Origin: Caenorhabditis elegans
Taxonomy: Eukaryota > Nematoda > Chromadorea > Rhabditida > Rhabditidae
Length of the DNA: 64,000 nt
Assembly (NCBI RefSeq): GCF_000002985.6
Contig: NC_003284.9
Coordinates: 682,001 to 746,000, forward strand
Direction of reading: 5' to 3'
Position numbers and translations under genes: made by a program. Below the pieces are notes generated by a model. The model searched no databases. It was not told where the DNA came from and saw only the letters and a list, made by a program, of their open reading frames with translations. Of this stretch, positions 21,845-34,255 are shown in pieces (the first letter of the stretch is position 1; every line of letters begins with the position of its first letter).

Positions 21845-24800
21845 TTATGAATGAGAAGCTGGAGGAGCTAACATGCCTCTTCGAACGGAACAAGAGTTCT
21901 TGTGCATTGGCTGAAGAAGGTGAGAGGTCGAGTTGATGATGGGAGATTGAGAGCGAATTGAGCACTTGTGGTGAATTCCAAGGTCAACCTGAAGCTTAGA
22001 AGATAATAGTATAAAGTACGAGAAATAAACTAACCAATTCCATACTTTCCTCTCCAGCATCAGGGTCTTCATCACTGTCTCTTCGCAAAATTTGTATCTG
22101 AAAAGTTGAAATAAGTATTCACAGAACGTCTATTTCACACTCAAAGCTGTGAAAACATGCTTCCTATAAGACTTTCTGATATACTTTTGAAACCAAAAAT
22201 AAAGCACACTTGAAACCAAAGGCAATGTGAAACTATAATCATGCGAGTCTTCAACTCTGGTTCTATAATATCTGGACGGCTCATTGCAAGCATTTCTCCA
22301 TCAGCTTCAAGTTACCTGTGGTACCTGATTGAGATCTATCGAGTCGCGAACCGGTGACATTTCATCATTATCAAGAAGATTGAGCTTATTGTCTGACGGT
22401 GGGTACATTTGGTACTCCGACTCGTTGAATATCCCTTCTGACTGCAAAACAAGTTGAAAATAGGAACTGTGTATATTTATATTTATTTATTTTTATCTAC
22501 AAGTTTTATGAATGCGCATTTATGCGGATTTCATGCCCCGGTTTGTTAGTTTCAATTTTATATGAAAAAGTTTAGCAAAAAACATATACTTATACATAGT
22601 TGTTGGGCTCATTGAATACCCTATTAAACTAAAAAAAAAGTTTTAAAAAATATTTTAGTTGCCCGGTTAAGAAGATCACAAATGTTGAGAAATTCTTTAT
22701 AAGTTTCCGGACATTTACTCTATCGCAGACCCTTATTTGTCATACTTGCGACCCCTAAATAAAATCAACTTGGTAGTTTTAAGCAGCACACTTTTTGTGT
22801 ATACAACCCAAAAAAACACAAACAAACATTGTTTTTTGGTCTGTGCTAATAATTATTTATTAAAAAAAACTATATTTCTGGTCATTTTACGATCATGCTT
22901 TATGAAAAATAATAATTAAAATTTTCTAGTTCAGTTTTTTTAGATCTGAGAATTTGGCCTAACTGGTTTTGAAAAAATAACTGAATTTAATTTTTTCAGG
23001 CTGTACCAAAAAGTTATTAAATATAGGTTTCTGGTTTAAAACTATTTTATTTTTTTATATAACCCAGTATATCAACTTGGAATACATATAGAATATTTTT
23101 CCCCAAAAAAAGACAAAAATTAAGAAATTTAGTAACAAAGGAACTACGATGAAATAATGAAGAAACAGATTATGGTTGTCTTAGCCTATACATACTTTTC
23201 GATCAACAACGGAGCATAATCTTTTGAACACTATTCAACTGATAATAGTCATGCGAAAGATACCTAGAAACTTTTAGAGATTAGCCCAACTCACCCTAAG
23301 CCTTTCAATTTCCGCTGCTGAGCATGTCGGGGTATTTACAGAGTACACGTTGTGAAATTTGCCAAAGTCAATGTTATACTGGCCATTTTCCTTCTTGTAG
23401 TGCACCAGTTTTTCAAACCTAAAAAATGTTGTTTTTTTATTTGGAATAGTAGGTAGCATAGAAACATATTTTAAAATTTTTGCTTACCCACTCAATTTTT
23501 ACAAATATAATATTAGAATCAGTGAAAATTTGCGTTGTCGAATATCATATTAAAAGACATTTAAAAACTCAGATTTTCGATATATTTTCAGTCAATGTTT
23601 AAGAACAAAATTCTAGACAACATATACTTTCAATTATACTGGAAAAAATACCTAGGCTCTCGTGATAACATCAACTACTTCCTCAAATTTAAAGTTTTAA
23701 GCCATCATCTTGGTGACGTCCAAGTTCAAAGGTTTTCTCGAACAGCAATATGTTGTTGTTATGCTACTACATGCACATCTCTCCCACCACCACATTTATT
23801 TTGAGAACCTTCTCCGGTCGCAAGCCGCGTCTTATCCTCGTGTGACGTATGAAACTGCCGAAATCTGCCTCCCCTTCTCCCCTCCTTCATTCTTTCCTCA
23901 TGCTCTGTTCCAAGGAGCAGTCAAAACGTTTTCTCACAATTATTTTTGGATTTCTCCATTTTTTCTTTTGAGTATTACCAGTATGAATGTACATTTGAAT
24001 TTTACCTGTGCCCCCATAATATTTCCGACGGAAGGTAGCTTGTCCGTGCTTGGGTAGTTGAACCGACGCTTTCCACCACTCCTTCCAAAATTGCTGAAAA
24101 TTTGAAAACATTTGGATTTTCTATTTATCAGCTTTTGAAACGCCAAATATGTTTTTTTATAAAAGCAGAACAATGTCTGTAAAATTGAAATTATTGGTAA
24201 CAAAAAAAGAGTAGAACTAGATCGGAAAAAAATCTCAGACAGGACACGATGTGCGCATCAAAAAAACCGACATTTGCCTATTTGAGGTTCCTGTTGGCAA
24301 ATTACATAGCTAATTAATATTGTTTAGAACTTACTAAAAACTATGTCAATCTAAACAGTTTTTTTGATTTTAAACTTTTTTTCTGGAAAATTTTTTTATT
24401 ACTAACAAGCACTTGAAACTTTTCAAAATGATGTTTTTATTTCGATTTCGGCTTACCAATAATCTCAAATTTTGCGCTTTTTAAATCATCTGCTCCAATC
24501 TCCCAAAGCGGGCTCCTTTCATCAATTTCATGGCATATCGTGATTGGCCAAATGACAAAAACTCTGTCAAGCCCTTGATCATACCTTAAAAATTGAATAT
24601 TTGAATAGGGATAACGAACGTTGTATTACTCACCCGACATCCATGTCAAACTGATGAAAAGGCAACAATTCCCCTTCGTACGTCACACATCGTTTGATCA
24701 TCTGAAAATGAGCTTTATTCACACTGCCTTGTTCATGATTTGTCATATAAAAGATTTTGAAATCCGAAAATCATCTGATAACAATTTTCAGACATAATAG

Positions 24801-27800
24801 CTACATTTGCATAGCTATGGAGCTTCCCCAAATCGAATATTTGAACCCTTTAAGTCTAGATCAGATTGCAATTCGCAAAAGCTCTTTTTCCACTCAATCC
24901 ACAAGCACTCAAGCACACAGTGAAACGGAACTTCACCCTTCCGAAGAGCCTCAAAAGTTCGTTTGCTCCATGGTACTTTTTTATAACTATTAACTTCAGG
25001 AAAAGGCGGACTGTTACATTCGGTAACATTGACATCACCGAGCTTAACTATCAGGCAACAAAAATTCCACCGGAGCAGAGGAGGCAGTGGAAGCGGCAAG
25101 CAATTCGGAGAAGAATTGAGAAAAGTGAGTTGCAGATTTAATTTTTTTTTTGGATTTATCGAATTCTCAAATTCGGGCGCTTTTTTCACGATTAAATGTT
25201 TTTGTGATTGCAAATCTGCATATTTGTAAATCCTAGGTAAAAAGGAAAAAAATTTTCATATTTGCCACAGTTCCCTGACAAAAAGGTTAAGTGCACTGAC
25301 CGAAGCAAAATCTATTGTTTCTTTGAAAGTTTTGTATCTACTTAAAAAACAGTTTTATCCTATTTGATTTCACTTAAAAAAAACAACTTTTATCAACAAA
25401 TATAATTTTCAGGAGAGTTCTACCGTCGCATAAAAATGGGATTCCTCAAAGGATGCATCATATTCCTTTTATTCACTTTATGCTCCCTGATAGTTCTTCT
25501 AGCGACCGCTCAAGGAACTGGTACAAAGCTCAATATTTAGTTTATTTAACTATTATAATGCCTACACATCAAAACAAGTACCTGCAACCGAACATGCGCT
25601 TCCGCCAAACTTGACTTTCTCATGTCACCAACTCGAAATAACAGACACAGTTTCCCATCTCGCAGACATATTACCTGTGATTTAATAAATTATTTGTCAA
25701 TTTTCTAATTCGATTGAATTACCGCATTTTTGGAGAATATCAGAGTTGCTGCACGTTTGATGGGTCTTGCCAGCTTGGAGAAGATAATACCAGCCATTAA
25801 AGTCTGAATTAAAACATATTTTTTATGCATTAATAATAACGGGAAGTTTGTTTGAAAATACTACGAAAGCTAAATGAAGTTTCAAAACATCAAGAAAATC
25901 TACAAAAAGCTTTCCTGGCCATCTCATTAATCACAAAATAATTTTCAGAATTTTGGTGCTCAACTACTTTAAAACAGAAAAATATATTGAATACTGTTAA
26001 AAACGAACAAACCTGAGTCATAACACCCCACATGAACTGGAAGCACATTGTGACAATTGTCAAAGGACATGCGTCTGTTGGGTACCTGAAGAGTATTACT
26101 AAGAAAACGTTTTTTTTGCCGACAAACAAAAAATTATTTTATCTTCCAACAAAATACGTGTAAGATGCTTTTGGAATTCGGAGCTAAATTTTTTTAGTCT
26201 TAAACGGCTGAGACGTGACCTTCCGAACAGAGGTGCTCGCCAATATTTTTGTCCCTAAAAAGTGGTTTTATTTATGTGGGCGAAAACAGGCAGGCTGCCC
26301 TGGCTAGCAGTCGTAAAATCGTCCATCGGTGAATGGTAAACTAGCCGTATTAATGGAATATGAGCAGATGGCTAACTTGGTACATCGGGAAACTTTATGA
26401 GCAAGCGTGATGGTTTCTACACGCTGAAACCGTCAAATGATAAAAGGCAAACTAGCCGAGTTACTGGAATGTGAGCAGGTGGCTAACTTAGTACATCCGG
26501 GTCATATAGATTGAATTCATTTTTAGTGATACATAAATGAAATTTAAGCCAAAAGTTATATCACTTTACCTGAACCCGTAACCAATAGTGGTTTGAGTTG
26601 TGAATGAGAATAAAAACGCATTGAGCTCATTGTGCACATTCACAATACACGGTGTCCATGTTGCATTTGCAATCTGAAATATGTATTATTTTTATCTACT
26701 AGTTTTTTTACCAGAATGTATGTACCTGTTCGATATCTCCATGCTGTTTTGCAATAAGGAAGTATACTGTTGCAAAGAATGACCAACTGATCATGAAAGA
26801 CAATGAAAAGTACAGCAAGCACCATCTCCATTTCATTTCAATGACTGTCGTGAAAATGTCACTAAAACTTTAAAATTAAGAATAAATTGTGAAAATTTGA
26901 GAACTCACGAAAAATATTTCCTCCTTTGTTTTGGTACATTTTTCAAACTGATGTTGCAGAGACCCTGTAAATTATTGAGATTGAGGACGTGAAAAAAATA
27001 TATATATTTATCTATAGGGGTTGCATAACTATGTTTGAAAACTGTGCAAATTAAAAAATGAAAGTTAAGCGTGCTAAGTTTTGGCTTGTTTTTCTATACT
27101 GTTGTTCATATCAGTGAGATAATGATGGGAAAATGCAAAAATTTGAGTACGGAGTACGCCAAGTTTATTTCGAGATTAAAAAAATATTTCGTCCAAAATA
27201 ATGTTTTCTTCCTTTTGGTCCAACCAAAATAGTTGCAGTTATTGATTTGTAACAGTTAAACAAACTCCTTCCATACTCTATTAAATGGGAAAAATTTGAT
27301 GTATGAATTATACACGTTTTCTGCATAAAATCTGCTTAAGCTCACTAATTAAAAAAGAATATTTGGAATTGTGGCAGATCTTTGAAATTGGAACCAGTGC
27401 TCCTATAATTACAAATCAATGCGTCTCTTTTTTGCTTTTGCAATCTTATGAATAAACCCATGTCTTATTTATTCATTTTTTGACGAAGTTTTATTAAGTG
27501 CTTTTTCAAAATCAGAAAAACACAGTTTTAAACTTAAATTCTTTGAAACCTGGAACATCAAAAGATCGTCATTTTTCCAAACTGTTTCTAGATATAGCAT
27601 TATTGTTTCAGTCTGTTTTAATTATGCGATAACGCATTTAATTTTGCACCTATAGAGCAATATGTATTCTAAAAAGGTCTAAATAAGTTTTTTCACAACA
27701 TAAACCAATGACAGAAGCTTCAGCAAATGTTAGAACTTCAAAAATTAGTAGTGATGCTTATTGAGAAGGGAGAGAGCCACCAAAAATTGATTAAATGCTA

Positions 27801-28152
27801 GCATAGCCAAAAGCTCAAAAAAAATATATACATACCGGACTCTGAAATGATTATTTGTAATAAAATCGAAATAAGTCAATGGGTGACGTACCTGCTTCTG
27901 TACCAACCGATTGCGTATCCGTCGTGACCCGCCAAGTCTGGGCGTTTTGAAAAACGGGTATTTCTTGTTTTTAACCAACGGCTCCTCAATGTCCAACATC
28001 CGTTGAGCTGTGAAAATATCAGTTACAGAAGGGGACATTGCCACAGTTGTCTTTCGACGTCTCCCATTTTCAGAGGCTTTAGTTATCAAATTATCAGTTT
28101 CTCTAAAACTGAATTGCACAGATTTAGAAGGAGGCGTAGATGCAGAAGACAT
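21845..28152 (-). CDS. irk-2: Inward-rectifier K+ channel (Kir family)
   Basis: Fourteen minus-strand exons join in phase: 28152-27892, 26964-26909, 26861-26726, 26673-26570, 26085-26013, 25803-25723, 25674-25582, 24701-24634, 24584-24457, 24093-24006, 23418-23295, 22441-22316, 22097-22035, 21988-21845. They give 514 residues, or 511 with the inner donor of exon 12 (22325). Kir hallmarks in order: [13 protein letters not shown] before M1, an extracellular loop with an NAT glycosylation site and paired cysteines, the filter TIGYGFR, M2 ending [18 protein letters not shown], an acid at the [11 protein letters not shown] cytoplasmic pore position, and EILWGHRFE. K+ selectivity and PIP2-contact basic residues are intact. 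The M2 position that is Asp in strong rectifiers reads Gln here (WGVMTQ). The N-terminus (about 87 residues, Ser/Arg-rich) and the C-terminal tail after the CSAAE motif are worm-specific. The symbol rests on memory of C. elegans gene order beside sli-1. Confidence 0.9.
26270..26505. repeat. Direct-repeat element in irk-2 intron 4
   Basis: Two roughly 53-base copies at 26339-26391 and 26449-26501 both begin aaactagccg. They contain gagcag(a/g)tggctaact and tacatc. They are direct, not inverted, and about 110 bases apart. The element is more GC-rich than its surroundings and looks transposon-derived. No coding potential was seen. Confidence 0.6.
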
Positions 28153-29879
28153 TTGATTAATAGTAGAGTAGAGTAGTGGGAATTTTTGAAAATTGAGTAG
28201 TAAAATAGAAGAAGTGAAAAAGAAGATACGCACTTTAGAGGTCGAGTTTCTCAAAAAAGCAGGCTAGCTCATTTCGGAGCAATACGGAGCAATACAGTTG
28301 GCAGAAAATGAGAGTGTGGGGTGTAGAATTCGAATTTGTATGCTCTCGTTCCTATGTTTTTTTTTCAATTCTCTTTTCTTTAACTCTCTTTCTTAAGATT
28401 GGAAAAGGAATGTAGTGTATGTGTATGAGTGGCAATTCACGAGTTTGAGGAAAAGAGGAGGCTTTTTTTGTTTTTCATTTTTTGCTTGCTGCTTTTTCCG
28501 TTTCCTATTGTCAATGCGTCTTTATTCATCGCTTTTAATTTTTTCGTAGATTTTTTGAGACAAGGAACATGGTGAAAACGGAACAATTTTGGAGGAAACT
28601 TGAGATTTTTTTAGCTTCTGATTCATTTCAAAATAGAAGAATACTAGGAAACGAGGTGAGGATAAATAAAAGCTTGTTAACAGGATTTTGAATTATGATC
28701 TGAAATTTTTCGAATTTCGCAAATTTTTGAGTTTAAAAGTAAATTAGCGTAGCAAACAAAGTTTGTGTAGGATTAAAAAAAGATTAAAATGCTTGGAGCT
28801 AAAAAAATTTGGGATTCTTGCAAAATAAGGATTTTCGCAATTGCTAAAGATTTGACGATTTTATTGTCGTTTTTTGCTATTCGACAAGAAAAAAACACTC
28901 CATTAAGGTCGAACTTGGTGGTTCTCAATTTTTAATAAAACTGAAAAATTAATTTACAGAAATTTTTGTAACTTGGACCTTTTCAAAAACTTCTGCATAA
29001 TAAGATGTATATGTTTATTTAGATATGTAACAATTGAAGGAATGGTTGTCATCGTCTAAATAGTATAAGTCGTTTAGTATAAGTCAACAAAAAATTAAAA
29101 AATTACGCAATGAAAAATATGTGTAAAACTCGAAAAAATCTTGGATTGGACAAATGAGCAATAACAGAACCGCAAACAATTGTTGAAAACAGAAAGAAAA
29201 TAGGCTACAAGGCCAAAACAGTTCATCTAGTCAAAATGTTACAATTGGGAATGCAAATTCCAGCTCAACACAATAAAAAATGATGTGCAAAATTATTTAA
29301 AGAAAAATAGAACATTCAACTTTTGAAGACGACACAACACACCGTACAACTTGGCTTGCCCTCGGGCAACTTTCTCAGGGTTGAGTGGCGGCGCCACAAA
29401 ATGTGAACACAGGGCGCTGAGTAATCATGTGTGAGAACAAGAATGTACTATTTTTGTTGAAGAAAAACTGAAATTGTTTTGGAAACATTTCTACTTTGGA
29501 TTGACAGAGCAAATAATTTTTGTTTAGTTTTTTCCATCTAACTATGCAAGAAATTTGATTCAAAATGTTTGCAGTGCACTGACCAATAAGCTTCGTATTT
29601 TTTGAACACTAATTTTGCTTAGATTGAGACGCGGGAGATTGTATCAAAAACGTAAGATAATCGACAACAAGCAGTGCATTGATTGCTCAGAATGTTCAAA
29701 ACAACCGTTGAATATAAAACAGCTAATCCTGACAGACTAATATCCGCAGTCATACCTCAGTGCAAACTCATCAAAAGAGCATTCAAAGAGTTAACGACTG
29801 GGCTGGTTTCGTTTCAAATTTTAATCACGAATGTGTGAAAATGTAGTATGGGTCGAAAAGTTTGGTGGGGTGGTTGTCA

Positions 29880-30025
29880 ATGCACTGACTAACAGGTAAG
29901 AAGCACTGACAAAAAATTTCAATGCACTGACCAAAATTTTTAATGCACTGGCCAAAATGTTCAATGCACTGACCAGAATTTTCAATGCACTGAACAAACT
30001 TTGCTATGCACTGACCAAAATGAAA
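29880..30025 (-). repeat. GCACTGACC motif cluster upstream of irk-2
   Basis: About seven copies, mostly of the form aatgcactgaccaaaattt and all in one orientation, at roughly 20-24 base spacing. Base changes are scattered (ctggcc, ctgaac, ctgact). Confidence 0.85.
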
Positions 30026-31933
30026 ATGTATTAGCTAATATCATGATTACTTGAAGTGGCCACGGAAAGAACAAGTTAAAATGTATAATTTTTCTTTGTG
30101 GATTTGCAAGGTCATACATACACGCAACGTGAAAAGCCTTGAGAAACTATACCGAGAGAAAGAAAGAGAGAAAGCAGGAAAAGTGTAGAAATGTGGCATT
30201 AATAAAAACAGTTGGAAAATATTTATTGGAAACAGTGTTTCGTGATGTTTTTCATCACAAAAAAAAGAGCACAAATCTTATTAGATAATTGATGAGAGTG
30301 CTGAGAGAAGCCAAAGAAAAAATAAATGAATAGATAATGTTTTTTGGCAATGAGCGCATCATTGGTTTATCCGTTTTTGGTGAAAAGAAGGCATGTGGAG
30401 ATGAACACTTAGTATAATGTTTTTAATTTTTGGGCAATAAGTATTCAGAAAGTATGTTGTAAACAAAACAAAAGGGGCCAAAATAGAGATGTTTTCTCAA
30501 AAGTAGCTTGATTATTTTTTTGGTACTTATGGGTTTGGTTCAAAATTCTGAAAGCTACAATAGGTACCTTTTTTCATCACATTTCATAGTTCTCAATGCT
30601 TTACTTGATGGAAGGTTTGCCCAATATGCAGGATTTGGTTATGATGAAATAGTAAATGGAATTTTTGTTAACATGCATATGCCATTTTTTAATGTAAAAA
30701 TTTAGTTCGCGTCTAATTTCATTTCAAGTTACCGCTCAAATCATCAGTTCCATAAAGCGCGTTTGTTTAAAAAATCCAATTTTAGCGTAAATGAGAGAAA
30801 AAACCAACGCAAGAACGCTCCATCAAACAGTATATTTGTGGCATTAAATTTAATTAATTCAATATGAAATTAGAAATCTAACTTTTTGAAACATTGCTAT
30901 GATAGCTGGACATTACAATTAACGTGATTCAAATCGATTATTTTACTTTGAAAAATTCAGAGAGTACCATTTTCCGAAAGTAGAAAAAAATAGCCCAAAC
31001 ACGTAACTGTAAAATGTGCAATAGTCGATCAAAAATTGATTCATAAAGAAAGGAGAGAGGCCTACAGAAAGTGGGTGGAAGGCGAATAATTAGAAAAGCT
31101 CAAAAACAAACGCTAGGTTTCACAAATATTGAGAAGGAGAAGTGAGCCGCTGGCTTTGTGCTGTCTACAAACATTTCTCTATTACATTGAGTCGGAAGTA
31201 CCTTCTCACCTTTAACTTGTGAGTAGACAGTATTTTCTATATATGTGCATTTTCAGTATGGTATACAACCATACAATATTGGTTTGATACAGCTAATGTT
31301 TACTTAAATTGAAACTGAAAATTTACCTATAGTTCTAAAAACGTTGTAAAAAGTAACAAAAACGTTTTTTTTTATTCTTAGATAATATTTTTTGATCTAA
31401 CTTAAGATAAGTAAGTAAATTCTGGGAAAAAGTGATTAAAACAGTTGACAACTTGGATTTTTGAACTGATATGTAAGTTCTAAGACTTTTTTGATTGATT
31501 TTAGATTGCTTCAAGGCCAGCAACTTTCTTCCCTCACTTTAGAAATCAAACACTAATTCAAAATGTATAGACATCATGAAGAGGTCAGTACCGAAGATGG
31601 AAAAGGTCGAAACTTACTTAGCCTGCTCATTTAGATTATGCTCAGTGGACTACTTTGTTTTGTATTGAGGGAGAGAATTGAAAGCGAACAGCATTCTTTT
31701 TACAATTTCCGGAGAGGAAAGTAAAATGCTATATGAAAAGTTTCGAGGAACTTTATGGAAGTCTGGAGCTGATAGTGTGAAGTTAGATTATTTTTTGAAA
31801 AATAAATTTGCGCTTATCGTTTTTCGCATGGCAGTTCATTTAAGAACTATTTTCAAAAAAACAGATTTGGGTAACGAAATTCAGATAGAACTACTAGAGA
31901 GCCCCAAAATACGTACAAAAAACAATAGTTGGG

Positions 31934-31961
31934 AGGCAGGTAGGCAGGCAGGCAGGCAGGC
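31934..31961 (+). repeat. GGCA/TAGG microsatellite
   Basis: A run of GGCA units with one TAGG variant, in an otherwise AT-rich intergenic region. Confidence 0.8.
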
Positions 31962-32387
31962 GAAGTGTGTGCCTATCTACCCCGGAAAGTCAATGGCAAC
32001 AAGGCTTTTTGTTTTAAAAAACTAAGAAAAGAAAGTTTCCAGTTGACAAGTTTTCATCTGTACTGTAGATTGATAATGTGCAAAGCTAGGCACAGGTTAT
32101 TAACATATTAAGAAAAGCAAGAAAAGTCAAGCTTACCTCGAATTGCTTTGTACATTTGCAACCAACAGAAAAAAGGGGAAAAATGAAAGAGAAAAAGAGA
32201 CATGAGACCTATTTATTGTCTTTCTTCCCAACTTGTGTAGGCCTCTGAGGCAATGCAACACTGATTTGTTTTCTGACAGCAAAAAAAAATATAGATGAAA
32301 TATAAAAGAAAAGGTAAAAGTAAAATGAAAGAAAAAAGTGGAGGGTGAATATAAAAGATACATATAAACGTTTTTGGTAAAACTTAC

Positions 32388-32496
32388 CTTGTTCTCTATC
32401 CAACAAAAGCGATCTACCAGGGAGACGTCCATTGGCGAGCGCCAATCGTTCAACTCGTTCCACGAAATTCTGGGGCATACCCTTTCTAATTGAGAT
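32388..32496 (-). CDS. Possible orphan exon, gene unrecognised
   Basis: On the minus strand the acceptor aaaattccag leads into an open exon of 36 codons and a strong donor (CAAG|GTAAGT). The peptide (MPQNFVERVERLALANG, then RLPGRSLLLDREQ) has coding-like composition, unlike the flanking DNA. A following acceptor at 32273 (gctgtcag) could continue it, but no frame downstream is convincing. No partner exon or family was recognised. It may be part of a small gene or a first exon of a longer irk-2 form, although its phase does not fit irk-2 exon 2. Confidence 0.3.
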
Positions 32497-33929
32497 CTGG
32501 AATTTTAGGCCTAATTAAATACAAACAAAGACAAAAAGAGAAAAAACGAAGTTTGTTGAAAATTTTGAGCAACAACAAAGGAGTATCCTTGTTTATTAGT
32601 TTTGCCATGTTTATAGTTTTGTGTATGTGGGAGGAGGGGGTAGTTATTAAGGTGGTCAGTGCGAATTTGGCGTTTTAGGTTTTTTTTAACGCCAGCTTTT
32701 TATTTTTGAAACTCAATTGCAAAGGGGTATCTTCATTCTTGATTTCTACTAAAATTTGCCACAATAGTCTGAAATTCGACATTGACGAAAATAATAAGAA
32801 TGTTCAGAAATCTTCTAAATTATAAGACCAGACTATTCTTGGACAATAATTTTTTTTTGAAATAATTATATTATTGATTTATTTTTTCAATTCAGTTATT
32901 TACGTTTTTCAAAGTAATTTTTTTTCTGAACTAAAACAATTTTTATAATTAAATTTAAAATCTTCCTACCAGGAAAAAATCAATAATTGGCTCAGCGTAT
33001 GTCATGGATTTCTGTTGTGAAATTTAAGCATAATTTGGAAAAATTTGGGAATCAAGTAAACAATTAAATTGTTAAATTTTAAAGGTTGGAGTTGCAAATC
33101 AATAAATTTTTATTGACTCCAATTTCAGGCAACAAATTAATTGACTAGACATTTTACAGGTGATAATTTATATACATAAAGGTATTGATGCATAAAAACT
33201 GGTTTTGTAAAATTTTATATTTTCGGCGCAGGAAAAAAAGAATGAAAGTATCAAGAAAATGAAAAAGTCAAGAAATTCAGGAGCGGCACAAAATATAGCT
33301 GCAATTTGAAGGTAGTGGAACAAGAATGAAGAATGAAAACGGAACGCGAAAAAAAGGAAAATAAGGAGGAAAGAAAAGAAGTGAAAATGTTGAAAAATTG
33401 GAGGAAAAAAAACTGGGGAGGCGTAGGGGTGAGCTAAGGATTCAATATAGTAGTGGAGCATTCTTCGGGCCGCAGGTGTCATTTTCGTGTCAGATTGAAT
33501 GGCATTAAAAAGTTCGTTCGGGTTTTTAGAGGGCCACTTGTTTTTTGTTCGTCCACTAGTTTCTCTGCATTGAATTTGGTCTCCTTATTCGAGTGTCATT
33601 TTGCATTTCTTTTGTTTCTTCTTCACTGCATTTCGGAAAAAAGTAAATCTTTTCTATTCCTTCCTACTTGTTTTCATCGGAGTAACATGCCCAATGCTTG
33701 GGTCTTCTCCCCCTTTCCGAAAACAATTTAATCATGCTCAAAAAAAAGGTGGAGCTTTTTCTTTGTTTGCTAGATCAATACTGTTTTTTTAAAGAAAAAT
33801 GATTTACTTATTTAGAACGTGGTAAGTTTTGAAATTAAACAGTCTCCTTCAAACCAAAGAAATCAATTCCTAGACTTTTTAAATATGAACATTTGTAAAA
33901 TTATATAAAAGCCACTACCCACTTGTAAG

Positions 33930-34255
33930 TAGCACTGACGAAAAGTTGTTCAGCACTGACCAAAAATTTGTCTAGCATTGACCAAAAATTGTTCAGCACT
34001 GACCAAAATAAATATGCCCACTGATCGAAATTTGATGTGCACTGACCATAATTTAACTCAACTCATTTAACTCATCAAGAGAACTTGTGTTCTGACCAAA
34101 TTTCCATCGGGGCTAAATCAAAATTTTAACTCAACATTTTAACTTTTTAACTCAACATTTCAACATTTTGACAGAAAGTTTCGAACCACATCAATTTAGC
34201 ACTGACCATAATAAAACTTAAAAGCCTAAAAACTAGTGTTTGCACTGACTAAATC
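33930..34255 (-). repeat. GCACTGACC motif cluster
   Basis: About eight copies (agcactgaccaaaa, agcattgaccaaaa, gtgcactgaccataa and others) share one orientation. Spacing is near 20-26 bases at first and looser after 34060, where an (aactca/aacatttt) simple repeat interrupts the cluster. Confidence 0.8.

Larger units (their letters stand above)
28153..32387. other. irk-2 upstream region
   Basis: About 4.2 kb before the irk-2 start. The first 400 bases are pyrimidine/purine-biased and should contain the irk-2 promoter and 5' UTR. Beyond lie AT-rich DNA, single GCACTGACC motifs at 25290 (in the gene) and 29575, the motif cluster at 29880-30025, and a GGCA microsatellite at 31934-31961. No exon was supported. 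Confidence 0.45.

Noticed and set aside
32133..32281. Continuation of the orphan exon as a second exon
   Set aside because: The phase-compatible frame becomes Phe/Ser-rich intron-like sequence. The more natural-looking frame (ending KKDNK) is out of phase with the first exon.
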